This document shows, one piece after another, positions 27,348 to 36,547 of a DNA stretch of 64,000 nucleotides. The DNA comes from Mycobacterium deserti (GTDB taxonomy: Bacteria; Actinomycetota; Actinomycetes; Mycobacteriales; Mycobacteriaceae), in NCBI RefSeq assembly GCF_025345615.1, contig NZ_JAODWD010000005.1, positions 62,001 to 126,000 on the forward strand, given 5' to 3'. The first letter of the stretch is position 1, and each line of letters opens with the position of its first letter. The notes under the pieces are model-generated. The model did no database searches, was not told where the DNA came from, and saw nothing but the letters and a program-made list of their open reading frames with translations. A program made the position numbers and the translations under genes.

Positions 27348-28372
27348 TTCGGTGCGCACCGCCCGCTGGGTTGACCGGTGACCTTGACGTACACCGGTTG
27401 GCCGCCCTTGCCGTTGACTTTGAACAGAATTTCGCAGAGGTAGAAGCTGAAGAAATCGCCATAGAGGCCTTGTCGGGCGAGCGCCTGGTACGCGTCGGGC
27501 AGGGTGGCGAGCAAGTCATCGAGGTATTCGTGGTCGGCCACCGCGATGCCCGCACTGCGATCAGCCTCTCGAACGACTTTCTGCAACGGCGGTCGTGACT
27601 GATCCAATAGATCGGCGATCGTGCTCGCGGCAGCGTTGCCCCGGTTGATCGATTCGGCGATATCTGTCTTGCGCTCGGTGAGGCTGGAAATCAGTTGTGA
27701 CAGTGAGTCGATGCTTGCCGACACCTGCCCGCGGCGAGCGTCTACGGTGCCGATGACGGTAGTGAGGTTGGTGATCACTTGGCCGATAAGTTCGTCGCGG
27801 TTGGCCAGCGTCGTGGTCAAGGCCGCGGTCTGGGCCAGTAATGAGTCGATGTTGCCGCCCTGGCCCTCCAAAGCATCTATGAGTTGGGCGCTCAGATCGT
27901 TGACTTGCTTGGGATCTAACGCTCGAAACAACGGCCGGAAGCCGCCGATTAGCGCGTCGAGATCTAATGCGGGCTGGGTGCGGTCTAGTGGGATTGTCTG
28001 ACCGGGACGCAGCGGCTCAATATTGCCGACAGCTTCCTCGAGGGACAGGAAACGCCCGCCGACCAGATCGTCATATCGAATGACTGCTCTCGTACCTTGG
28101 CTCAGTGCCACCGAATTATCGGCACTGAACGAAACGAATGCCGTGCTATCCGATTTGATTTCGATATTCTCAACCTTGCCGACTTCGACGCCGGCGATGC
28201 GTACGAAGTTGCCGGCTCTGAGCCCACTGACTGAAGTGAACAGCGCGTGGTAGGTGTTTTCGGGTTGGAACCGCAGCTGGGCGAACACTATGAACAGCCC
28301 GAACATTCCCAAAATGCTTACCAGCGTGAATATGGCGAACCGGATTGCGGCGGCGCGCACACTACTTCCCAT
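27344..28372 (-). CDS. mceB: MCE family protein, MceB position
   Basis: 342 aa, the shortest of the six, as usual for MceB. The transmembrane anchor (~10-32) precedes the MCE domain (YHALFTSVSGLRAGNFVRIAGVEVGKVENI) and a coiled-coil body; there is no proline-rich tail. It starts 27 bp after the mceA stop. Two cysteines near the C-terminus (FYLCEILF, GRCAPK) could be disulphide-linked. Confidence 0.95.
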   Translation of the reverse strand: MGSSVRAAAIRFAIFTLVSILGMFGLFIVFAQLRFQPENTYHALFTSVSGLRAGNFVRIAGVEVGKVENIEIKSDSTAFVSFSADNSVALSQGTRAVIRYDDLVGGRFLSLEEAVGNIEPLRPGQTIPLDRTQPALDLDALIGGFRPLFRALDPKQVNDLSAQLIDALEGQGGNIDSLLAQTAALTTTLANRDELIGQVITNLTTVIGTVDARRGQVSASIDSLSQLISSLTERKTDIAESINRGNAAASTIADLLDQSRPPLQKVVREADRSAGIAVADHEYLDDLLATLPDAYQALARQGLYGDFFSFYLCEILFKVNGKGGQPVYVKVTGQPSGRCAPK

Positions 28373-28399
28373 TGGGGTGGTCCTTAATTCTTCATGGGG

Positions 28400-29785
28400 T
28401 CAGGGAGTGGGTGTCGCCGTCGGAACGATCGGAGTCGGCGGGTTTGGGGCAGGCAAGTCAACCGGTTGCTGCCCTGGGGGCGGCGGATAAAGGGGTGCGC
28501 CATCGGGGCCGTACAGGGGTGCGCCATACGGCGGAGCTCCGGGGTAGGGGACTGGCCCTATGGCCGGGCCGGGCAGGCATTGGCGGATGCTCGGCGGCTC
28601 TGGGACCGCGCGCGTGACCGGTAAGTAATTGGCCCAACACGGGTGTCCGATGCCGGGGTTCGGACGGATGTCTATGCCCGTCCCCCATCCGGTGTCGGTG
28701 ACCAGCGCCCGGACGGGGTAGTTCTTCGTGGGATCGGGTAGAGATCCACAACCAGGTTTGCCCCCGGGGCCGCCTTTAGCGGCCACGACAGGGAGGTTCG
28801 CTGGATAGGCGTAAGGGTCGACACCCCAGGCGAAGCTAGCGTCGATAACTGCGCTGTAACCGTTGCCGCCGCCGACGGTCGTCCCGTTGTCGTAGGCCCA
28901 TTTGACTCCGAGAAGCAGGCATGTGTATTCCGGGTTGTATTTCATCAGCAGCTCGGTCGTTGGCCGCAGAACGTTGATGGAATTGATGAGATTGTCTTGG
29001 TTAGGGCCGATGAGCTCTACGCCCGACTTTGCGAATCCAATCGTGTTGAGTAACAGCGTATCCAGCGCCTTGGCGTGGCTCGTTATCGTTTCGCTTGTAG
29101 TAGTTGCGGCGTTGAGTATCCGAAGGATATCCGGTGCGGCCGTGGCGTAGGCGTCGCTGGCTGCGGCTGTCGCCTGCAGGCCGTCTCGGATGTTGTCGGT
29201 GCGGGTGTTCAGCGTGGTGACCACATTGTCGATTTCGGTGATCTGCTGACCGATGGCCCGTCCCTTACCTCTCAAGGCATCCGCGACGGCTGTGAGAACA
29301 CTGTTGAGTTTGGCGGGATCAACTTGATCTAGAACACCCATCAGGTTCTCGAAAACGGTGTTGACTTCGGTGGTCACATTGCGTGATAGCAACATTTGGC
29401 CGGCGGACAGCCGCTTGGGGCTGGGATCGTCGGGATAGGCCAAATTAACGTACTTGGCGCCGAATGCTGTCGTGGCCTTAATACTGGCGTCAACGTTTGC
29501 CGGAATGAACTGAAGTTGTGAGCGGTCGATTTCGAGTTGAAGGTTCGCCCGCCCGTCCTGGGAGTGCGATATGGCAGAGACTTGGCCGACCTGGACACCA
29601 CGCAGCTTGACCTTCGCGCCGGTTTCCATCACAAGGCCGGCGCGTTCCGACGTCAGAGTCACCGGAATGACCGATCGCAGTGAATCATTGAACGCGGCCC
29701 CGCTGACGACGACGAACATGGCTAGCGTGATTGCCATGATGAAAGCCCACCACTTCGGATGTAGGCCCATAGGTTTGAGATCCAT
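28400..29785 (-). CDS. mceA: MCE family protein, MceA position
   Basis: 461 aa. N-terminal membrane anchor (~13-33), MCE domain (RAGLVMETGAKVKLRGVQVGQVSAI), then a helical region and the mycobacterial Mce C-terminal domain with cysteines in EYTCLLLG, KPGCGS, HPCWANY and RQCLPG. It ends in a Pro/Gly/Tyr-rich tail. It is separated from the second YrbE gene by only 2 bp. The cluster number (mce1, mce2 and so on) cannot be assigned reliably without alignment. Confidence 0.95.
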   Translation of the reverse strand: MDLKPMGLHPKWWAFIMAITLAMFVVVSGAAFNDSLRSVIPVTLTSERAGLVMETGAKVKLRGVQVGQVSAISHSQDGRANLQLEIDRSQLQFIPANVDASIKATTAFGAKYVNLAYPDDPSPKRLSAGQMLLSRNVTTEVNTVFENLMGVLDQVDPAKLNSVLTAVADALRGKGRAIGQQITEIDNVVTTLNTRTDNIRDGLQATAAASDAYATAAPDILRILNAATTTSETITSHAKALDTLLLNTIGFAKSGVELIGPNQDNLINSINVLRPTTELLMKYNPEYTCLLLGVKWAYDNGTTVGGGNGYSAVIDASFAWGVDPYAYPANLPVVAAKGGPGGKPGCGSLPDPTKNYPVRALVTDTGWGTGIDIRPNPGIGHPCWANYLPVTRAVPEPPSIRQCLPGPAIGPVPYPGAPPYGAPLYGPDGAPLYPPPPGQQPVDLPAPNPPTPIVPTATPTP

Positions 29786-29787
29786 CG

Positions 29788-30639
29788 CTATCCTGCAAAC
29801 TCGAAGTTGCCGGTGCGACCGTACATTGCTAGCGAAAGCAATAAGGTCACGAATACGACAGTGACGAGCGACGCGCGCACGGCACGTCCGACCGCCTCAC
29901 CCACGCCGGCTGGGCCGCCGGCCGCGGTGAATCCGTAGTAGGTGTGGATTAGCATCACGACGAGTCCCATGGCGACGGCCTGGATGACCGAGTAGATGAT
30001 GTCTACGGGGTTGAGGAACGTGCGGAAGTAGTGGTCGTAGACGCCGGATGCCTGTCCGTAGACAGTGGTCGTGGCAAATTTCGCGGCAGCAAAAGACATG
30101 ACCAACGCGACACAATAGAGCGGAATCACGACAATGACGCCGGCGACGACGCGGGTAGACGCGAGATAGCTGATCGTTCGAATACCCATCACTTCGAGGG
30201 CGTCGATCTCCTCGTTGATGCGCATGGCCCCGAGTTGCGCCGTAGTTCCCGCTCCGATGGTGGCCGCAAGTCCGATCACTGCTGACGTCGGCACAATGAC
30301 GCGTCCATTGAAATAGGCCGCGAGGAATCCAGTGAGGGCCTCGATGCCGACCCCGGACAGCGAGTTGTACCCCTGGATGGCTATGAGCGAACCTGCAGAG
30401 AGTGTCAGAAAGCCGACGATTCCGATTGCACCGCCGATAATCGCGAGCGCGCCGGTACCCAAGCCCATTCGCGCCATGTGGCGCAGCGTCTCGCCGCGAT
30501 AGCGGATAAGGGCGTCACCACTGTTGAGCAACGTCTGCAGATAGAAAGCGGTTTGGTAGCCGATCCGGTTGAGGCCGGTGGACCAATTGGCAGCTGATCG
30601 TGCAAGTCGTGGAAAGCGCTGGGAGACAACAATGGTCAT
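29788..30639 (-). CDS. YrbE-type ABC permease, second of pair (YrbEB)
   Basis: 283 aa, a MlaE-family permease with about five transmembrane helices. The conserved cytoplasmic motif is EEIDALEVMGIRTISYL, the coupling helix that contacts the MceG ATPase. It overlaps the first permease by 4 bp. No mceG gene is in the window; mycobacteria normally encode it elsewhere and share it among mce clusters. Confidence 0.95.
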   Translation of the reverse strand: MTIVVSQRFPRLARSAANWSTGLNRIGYQTAFYLQTLLNSGDALIRYRGETLRHMARMGLGTGALAIIGGAIGIVGFLTLSAGSLIAIQGYNSLSGVGIEALTGFLAAYFNGRVIVPTSAVIGLAATIGAGTTAQLGAMRINEEIDALEVMGIRTISYLASTRVVAGVIVVIPLYCVALVMSFAAAKFATTTVYGQASGVYDHYFRTFLNPVDIIYSVIQAVAMGLVVMLIHTYYGFTAAGGPAGVGEAVGRAVRASLVTVVFVTLLLSLAMYGRTGNFEFAG

Positions 30640-31403
30640 GTTGTTGCCTTCACACCGACGGCAGTGGCGATCACGTTGATCACGAACAATGCTAAGAACG
30701 AGTACACGACGGTTTCGTTTACTGAATTGCCGACGCCTGCTGGTCCGCCACCAACGGAGAGACCTTTGTAGCAGGCGATCAGGCTCGCTGACAGGCCGAA
30801 CAATCCTGCCTTGATGATGGCGATTAGTAATTCGGGTAGGCCGGTCAGCACAGTCAGCCCCGCGACGAATGCCCCCGGTGTTACATGTTGTATGTAGACC
30901 GAGAAGAAGAACCCGCCGGCTAGTCCGGTGATGATGACCAACCCCGACAACATCACCGAGACCAAAGTGCCCGCTGCAACCCGAGGCACTACCAGCGCTT
31001 GTATCGGGTTGATCCCCAATACCTCCAGCGCGTCGACCTCTTCACGGATCGTGCGTGCACCTAGATCTGCGCACATCGCGGTGGCAGCCGCTCCGGCAAT
31101 GACCAACACCGTCACCATGGGCCCGATCTGAGTCACGGCGCCCAATGCGGCGCCGCTACCGGAGAAGTCGGCGGCACCAATTTGTAGCAGAAGCACGTTG
31201 ATGGCGAACACTGCGAGAACGGTGAAGGGAATCGACATCAGCAGGGTCGGCAGAATGGAAACCCGGCTGACAAACCAACATTGCAGCAGGAACTCACGCC
31301 AGGCAAAGGGTGGCCGCACGGACTGCAGCATTGTGTCGTACGCCATGCCGACAAGGCCGCCGACTCCGCGCAGGGGTTTGGATAGCGCGCCCGCCACGTT
31401 CAT
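30636..31403 (-). CDS. YrbE-type ABC permease, first of pair (YrbEA)
   Basis: 255 aa from ATG 31403, with GGGAG nearby as ribosome-binding site. It has the MlaE-family layout and the coupling motif EEVDALEVLGINPIQAL. As first gene of the operon its promoter must lie in 31404-31730, next to the remains of a divergent GntR regulator. Together the YrbEA/YrbEB pair forms the inner-membrane channel of the Mce importer. Confidence 0.95.
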   Translation of the reverse strand: MNVAGALSKPLRGVGGLVGMAYDTMLQSVRPPFAWREFLLQCWFVSRVSILPTLLMSIPFTVLAVFAINVLLLQIGAADFSGSGAALGAVTQIGPMVTVLVIAGAAATAMCADLGARTIREEVDALEVLGINPIQALVVPRVAAGTLVSVMLSGLVIITGLAGGFFFSVYIQHVTPGAFVAGLTVLTGLPELLIAIIKAGLFGLSASLIACYKGLSVGGGPAGVGNSVNETVVYSFLALFVINVIATAVGVKATT

Positions 31404-31727
31404 GCCGGTGCGCTCCCTGAACGTGGCTTTCCAGCGCCCCGGGTACGCCCCGACCTGCTAGGCGCGGAGCGCGCCCCCCGGGCGGCACCGCACCCGCTCG
31501 TCGTGGCGAACATCAGCATATAAACCGTCGTCAATTGTGCTGCGGGCCAACGAGATATCTCTTCCCGGCGGCGACGCTGATAGGGTGCGTTTGGACGTTG
31601 CTGGCTCATCCACCATTCCTAGACTGTGCCGTAGGACACATTTTCTAACGCACAATTTTCGCAAGTACAACAAAGTTTCGAAAGTCAGGACATTTTGAGG
31701 GGCTCGCGGTATTTCGTACCCGCGTGG
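31404..31727. other. Promoter region of the mce operon
   Basis: This 324-bp gap between yrbEA and the GntR remnant contains no supportable gene. It has an AT-rich patch at 31636-31700 that is a likely promoter zone, including TTTCGAAA and one lone TCCTG half site read on the minus strand (near 31690) without a partner at 21 bp. Confidence 0.5.
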
Positions 31728-32400
31728 GTGGAGACTGGGACGTCTTCGGCGACGCGAGTGCAGGCGGTCTCCACACGCGATTCGCGCCGATATCCTGGCC
31801 GGGGCAACTTTCAGCCGACTCAAAGCTGAGGGTCGCCGAGTACGGCGCTCGCTTGAGGTGAGTCTTCCGTCGTGCACCAGGCTCGCCGAACAAGGGCTAG
31901 TGCATGCGAATCCTCAGCGAGGGCTCAGCATTCTGCCGCTGACTGTAGAGGACCTTCAGACTCTGACGCGCGCCCGCGTCATCATCGCAACGTCGGTGCT
32001 GCGCGAGGCGATTGCTCGCGGGGGACTCGAGTGGGAAGCACAGGTTGTCACCGCCCACCACCGGATCTCGCCCTTTCGATGAGTTCAATGCCGAATCAAG
32101 CCTCTTCGTTGAAGCGCATCGTGAATCTCACGTGCTTATTGGCCGGCAGTGAATCCCCCTGACCTCCACTGCCATTATGCGGTGGGCCGTGCGCTGATCT
32201 ATCTGCATTGGTCGCGCGAGTTCAGCGATGACAGTTCGCGAGACGCCGCGGGCGAGCACCGCTGGTTGGTCGACCTCACAATCGGGCGTAAAGCCGACGA
32301 GGCGGCGGACGGCTTGCCGCTCACGTCGACCGCACGGCGGCCGCTGTACTGGCATACATGAAGCGCCGGGAGACTGGTACTCACCCGAAGTCTTTCAGTA
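31728..32400 (+). pseudogene. GntR family (FadR/FCD subfamily) regulator, heavily frameshifted, divergent from the mce operon
   Basis: Pieces of one GntR regulator occur in order in changing frames. They are TRVQAV (about 31757), AIRADILAG (about 31780), SKLRVAEYGARL (about 31819), TRLAEQGLVHANPQRGLSILPLTVEDL (31879 onward), RPFDEFNAESSLFVEAHRESHVLIG (about 32070-32147), SREFSDDSSRDAAGEHRWLVDLTIGRKADEAAD (32214 onward), and LAAHVDRTAAAVLAYMKRRETG (about 32315-32376). That covers the winged helix-turn-helix, the FCD effector domain and the C-terminal helix. At least five frame changes and in-frame stops mean it is dead. Its place, back-to-back with yrbEA, mirrors GntR regulators such as Mce1R and Mce2R near other mce operons. 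Confidence 0.85.
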
Positions 32401-32595
32401 GGGAGGGCCCCGTGCGTCGTGAATGTATCTATCACGCAGGATGATTCGCTGGTCGAACATTCCGCCGGCCGTCTGAATGCTGGTAAAGGTGCCGAGGGAA
32501 GGATACTTGCCTGGTTCCTGTGGTCCAGGACGCGTCTTGTAGATATCAGGACTATCGCGTAGCGTCCGATGGGTGGTCGGCGGTGGCGTGTGCAC
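32395..32595 (-). other. Possible fragment of a SnoaL-like protein
   Basis: A 66-residue minus-strand frame has an uncharacteristically protein-like C-terminal half: GKYPSLGTFTSIQTAGGMFDQ then RIILRDRYIHDARGPPY. The pattern resembles the last two strands of SnoaL-type proteins, but the expected dGW motif is disrupted. It overlaps operator site E. Possibly the tail of a decayed gene; weak support only. Confidence 0.25.
32516..32551. promoter_or_regulatory. Paired operator-like site E, upstream of FAH copy 2
   Basis: Box 1 is TCCTGTGGTCCAGGA (32516-32530), palindromic in its arms; box 2 is TTGTAGATATCAGGA (32537-32551). They are 21 bp start to start. The site is 143 bp upstream of the FAH start at 32695. 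Confidence 0.68.
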
Positions 32596-32694
32596 GCGCT
32601 GCCCGATCCCCGACCTAACGCTCGGCGAGCTGTGGCTCGTCGACGTCGAGGAATTCGTGGAAGGGCCGTACCTGACGACTCCAGGAGATTAGAG

Positions 32695-33543
32695 ATGCGC
32701 ATCGCTAGCGTCGATGGTCGACTGAAGTTGCTGATCGGAGCTGGTGTTGTCGATGTCGAAAAGGCAAGTGCCGCAAAGTTCGGCGCCGATCCTCAAGTGA
32801 TATTTGACCGTTGGGATGAGTTTCGGGCGTGGGCGCGCACAGTGCGCGAGGCGACAGAGCCGTTCGACCCGCAAATCGCGGGCTTGGTCACGCCCGCGCC
32901 TCGTCAAGTCTTCGCGATCGGGTTGAACTATCGAGAACACGCCGAAGAATCTGGGCAGGCTGTTCCCGATGCACCGATCGTGTTCACCAAGTACATGAGC
33001 TCACTGACCGGTTCGGTGACCGACGTGGAATTGCCCGCCGAGGGAACGGTGGATTGGGAAGCAGAATTGGTTGCAGTGATCGGCAGGAACGCCCGAAACG
33101 TGCCCGCGGAGGAGGGCTGGGACTACGTGGCAGGGCTGACCGTCGGCCAGGATTTATCAGAGCGAACGTTGCAGATGCGCGGAGGTTCTGCGCAGTGGAG
33201 CCTGGCCAAGTCGCTACCCGGGTTCTCGCCACTCGGCGCGACATTGGTGACTCCCGATGAGCTGCCAGACCGCGATGATTTGAAAATCGGATGCGAGATC
33301 GACGGCAGTGTCGTTCAGTCGTCGACGACGGCGTTGATGATCTACCCCGTGCCGGATTTGGTGGCCTATTTGTCGTCGCTGCTCCCGCTGTATCCGGGCG
33401 ATCTGATCTTTACCGGCACACCGCCGGGAGTGGGCGCAGGCCGGACACCGCAGCGCTTCCTTAAAGTTGGCGAGCATCTACGCAGCTGGGTTGAGCACCT
33501 TGGAACTCTGGATCAGCGATTTATCGCCGCCAACCCTTCGTAG
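32695..33543 (+). CDS. Fumarylacetoacetate hydrolase (FAH) family protein, copy 2
   Basis: 282 aa from ATG 32695 with AGGAG 8 nt upstream. Same domain layout as copy 1: FAIGLNYREHA, metal-ligand E-x-E in DWEAELVAVI, GQDLSER, SLPGFSPLGATLV and YPGDLIFTGTPPGVG. Differences from copy 1 are concentrated in the N-terminal 60 residues and some surface loops. Because both copies keep every active-site motif, both are probably active, perhaps on different substrates or under different control: only this copy has a paired operator site upstream. It is followed by a dead acetoacetyl-CoA synthetase. Confidence 0.92.
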   Translation: MRIASVDGRLKLLIGAGVVDVEKASAAKFGADPQVIFDRWDEFRAWARTVREATEPFDPQIAGLVTPAPRQVFAIGLNYREHAEESGQAVPDAPIVFTKYMSSLTGSVTDVELPAEGTVDWEAELVAVIGRNARNVPAEEGWDYVAGLTVGQDLSERTLQMRGGSAQWSLAKSLPGFSPLGATLVTPDELPDRDDLKIGCEIDGSVVQSSTTALMIYPVPDLVAYLSSLLPLYPGDLIFTGTPPGVGAGRTPQRFLKVGEHLRSWVEHLGTLDQRFIAANPS

Positions 33544-33592
33544 AGATCGTGCGTGACGGCTGCTGACCAGGACATCGCGACCAGCACCCGGA

Positions 33593-35445
33593 GATGGACC
33601 AGTAGCCGATCTCGTGTCAGAACGTCTTTGGGTACGCGACCCGAAGTGGTCGAGGCCGGCGCGATTTCACGGTTCGCGCGCGGTCTATCGAGGTGTGCCA
33701 GGTTTTTCGCTGCACAGATAGTCTGAGCTGCATTCTGGCGATCGGTCTGGGACGTCTTTTCCGTTGACTCGACGGTGGAGTCGACGATCCCCCTTGCAGA
33801 CCCTGCTATGCCCCGCGCGACTTGGCTTCCGGGGACACACCTGAACTATGCGCACCATGCACTTTGTGCGGTGAGCCCGATACCACGGCGATCATCGGCG
33901 CAGGCGAGGCCGGTTTGCCACCGTAAGTGGACTCGCGGTGAAGTGCGGCGGCAGGTGTCTGCCTTGGTCAGCACCTTGTCAGAGAACGGAATCGGTCCAG
34001 GCGACCGGGTGGTGGGTTACCTGCCGAAACATTCCAGAAGTTATCGTCGCCTTCCTGGCGACCGCATCGATCGGAGCGGTATGGCGTGCTGCGGGCAGGA
34101 CTACGCTGCTGCCGCGGCCATTGCCCGGTTGGAACAACTCAAACCCGCAGCGTTGGGTCACGGCAGTGGGTACCAGTTCTATGGTCAACCGGTGGACCGG
34201 CGTGACGCTGTGTAGGAGTTCGCGCGAGCCTGCCTACGCCCTGAGCACCGGCGTCAGCCCGCCAAGGAACCGGCATCCCAGGCGAAGCTCGCATGGGTTG
34301 AGGCAACAGGAGGTCAACTAGCGCGGACGCCCGCGGGAGTCCCTATTGATCATCCGCTCTGGATTGTCGTCTCCTCGGGTCGCACCGGCATAGATCGTTC
34401 ATCGCCACGGCGGAGTCCTTCTCGGACGGCTCAAAACGGAGGCTTTGCATCTCGACCTGAGCCCGGGCGACGTGAACACGCCCAGTTGGATGCTGTGGAA
34501 CACACTCGTCGGAGTCTGTTGGTCGGTTGCCGAGTCGTCTGCTATGACGCCAGCCCACCATTATGCGGCGGCGAAATCCTGCGGGATATCGTTGAGCGAC
34601 TGAGAGTGAGTGCTAGGGGTGGGCCCTCGGTACCTGGATGCGGGCCAGTAACGCAGAGCCTTTGCTACGCGGGGGAGTGCTCGACACTCTGCAGTGCGTA
34701 CACGTCACGGGTTCTGCGCTGCCAGCGCACACGGCGGCGTGGTTAGCAGGGCAATTGGGGCCAAGGGTGTGGATAGCATCGGTCAGTGGGGGCACCGAGG
34801 ACCTCACCGGATTAGTCGGCAGTGCACCGATTTCGACAAGCAGGGCTGGTTAGATATCGGCGCCATGCCTTGAGGTGGCGGTGGCCTCCTACGACGAGAT
34901 GGGCCAATCAGTGATCGGTTCCGTCAGTGACCATCATGCGACCGACGCCTTCGATGCCGGTCGGACTTTGGAACGATCGTGACGGCGAGGCTGTCGTGAC
35001 ACCCACTTATCCATGTTCGAAGGCGTTTGGCGGCAGGGTGATTGAATAACCAGGATCGATCGAGGGGGGTCGTCATCCATGGCCGTTCCGGCTCGTCGTT
35101 GAACCGCCACGGTGTCCACATGGGCAGTGGGATGTCTATGCCGTCGTAGCGGGTAGCGGAGGAAGCTCTGGTTCTCAGTGTCGAAGGCGCCGACGGCTCG
35201 TACTGGATCCCCGCTCGAATCGTCGAAGCTGTGCGTAAGAATGCGTCGCCGCGGCATGTCCGTGATGAGGACTTTCGAGTACCGGGGATTCCAGATACCC
35301 ACACGGGCAAAATAGAAGTGCCGCTGAAAGGCCTATGCAGCGGGCGGATCCGGCGAGTGGCGTCGACCCCAGCGCCACTGATCGTCCGGAAGTCCTGGAC
35401 TGGTACGTTCGATTTGCTCGTGAACGATCGAGGTACGTCGACTGA
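33593..35445 (+). pseudogene. Acetoacetyl-CoA synthetase (acetoacetate-CoA ligase), frameshifted remnant
   Basis: Recognisable segments run in order but in alternating frames. They are RDPEVVEAGAISRFA (about 33640), WRSVWDVFSVDSTVESTIP (about 33737), VSALVSTLSENGIGPGDRVVG (about 33957), IPEVIVAFLATASIGAVW (about 34030), IDHPLWIVVSSGRTG (about 34345), SALPAHTAAWLAGQLGPRVW (about 34710), ASVSGGTEDLTGLVG (about 34775), ASPRHVRDE (35241) and DRPEVLDWYVRFARER with a stop at 35443-35445. The adenylate-forming motif is damaged (SSGRTG, not SSGTTG). Many frameshifts exclude function. It would have activated acetoacetate, a product expected from an FAH-type cleavage. Confidence 0.85.
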
Positions 35446-35540
35446 AGTGAGACCGCGCAGCATCTCGAGGATCGGTGGCTCACGGGTTTACGAAATCCTG
35501 GCGGCAGTCGCCTAACCCGATCCTTGGAAAGAAGCTGACC

Positions 35541-36485
35541 CTAGTGCTCTAAGCCGGCGTAGTAGCGTGCCGCCCCGGGATGAAGTGGAATTGGCGTTTT
35601 ACCCATGGTGACGGGATCGAGCGGATAGGTAACTGGAGACCGTTCGGACGGAATGTGAAGGTATTGGGCTTCGAAGAGGTCCTTCGCTTCGCCCAATATC
35701 CATGCCAGTGCGTAGGCCACATCGTCGGCAAGTTCGGCGCGGGCGATGATGAGAAAATCACTGAAATCAATTGTGTGAATCTCTGGCGCGCCCGGAAAAT
35801 ATCCCGCCGGAATGACTCGGTCTGGCCAATCGAGATCGTCCTGCAGGGTTCTCAAGACGTCGTCTTCGATCGACAGAAAGTTCAGGTCCTCACTGATCTG
35901 CTGCCAATGTGGCAGCATGACGGCTTCATGCGCGATCGCGTCTGCTCGGCAGGCGATGATGTCGTCGAGACAGTCCGTCGGGAGTTCGTGGCCGAGGATC
36001 GTGCCACCCCAGCCTTCGATGTCGACGCGTGACCGCGTTAGCACTTCATGCATAGCGAGGCCGACGTTACTGATTCCATCGTGCCGAGAAGTTGTGAGTC
36101 GTAGTCGTGGCTTCGCCTGCCGGAGTTCGTTAAAGGTGCTGATACCCATAGACTTTCGTATCGCAACGACAAATCGGTCGGTTTGAGGAACGGCACCAAT
36201 GGCCCGCAGATCGGGGAACGCTTCACCGATGTACGGACCCCGGCCGTCGAGAGCCATCGGGATGAAGTGAGCCGGTGTGGCGATCGCGAGGTCGACGGTG
36301 CCGCGACCGACTGCGAGCACGTTGTCCACGAAGCCGCGACCGTTCCAAATGGCTACGCGAGTTCCTGGAGCAGTGCGCTCGGTGAGCTCCATTCCGAGCC
36401 ATCCGGCGACGCGAGTGAGGTTGGCCAATCCCCAGTCGGCCTGTATGTGCAACGTCAAAGGACGGTCAATGAACGGTTCTGTCAT
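35541..36485 (-). CDS. TAXI-family TRAP-type solute-binding protein without a signal peptide
   Basis: 314 aa from ATG 36485, with GAAGGGG 8 nt upstream. The family pattern is clear: IWNGRGFVDNVLAVGRGTVDLAIATPAHF, FPDLRAIGAVPQTDRFVVAIRKSMGISTFNELR, then ALAWILGEAKDLFEAQY. These periplasmic-type proteins normally carry a signal or lipoprotein sequence; here the mature sequence starts at once (MTEPFIDRPLTLHIQADWG) and the upstream extension is not a signal either. No TRAP membrane genes are nearby. It may be a cytoplasmic ligand-binding or sensing protein. It is last in the SDR-SnoaL-MDR group and converges on the pseudogene. Confidence 0.82.
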   Translation of the reverse strand: MTEPFIDRPLTLHIQADWGLANLTRVAGWLGMELTERTAPGTRVAIWNGRGFVDNVLAVGRGTVDLAIATPAHFIPMALDGRGPYIGEAFPDLRAIGAVPQTDRFVVAIRKSMGISTFNELRQAKPRLRLTTSRHDGISNVGLAMHEVLTRSRVDIEGWGGTILGHELPTDCLDDIIACRADAIAHEAVMLPHWQQISEDLNFLSIEDDVLRTLQDDLDWPDRVIPAGYFPGAPEIHTIDFSDFLIIARAELADDVAYALAWILGEAKDLFEAQYLHIPSERSPVTYPLDPVTMGKTPIPLHPGAARYYAGLEH

Positions 36486-36547
36486 CACAATCCCCTTCCG
36501 GGGGTACGAATTTAGTCGGCTCTTGCTCGAGTATGCGTAGAGGTGCG

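Noticed and set aside
31680..31700. TCCTG half site near the mce promoter as a member of the operator family
   Set aside because: Only one half is present, with neither a palindromic mate nor a second box in the 21-bp register.
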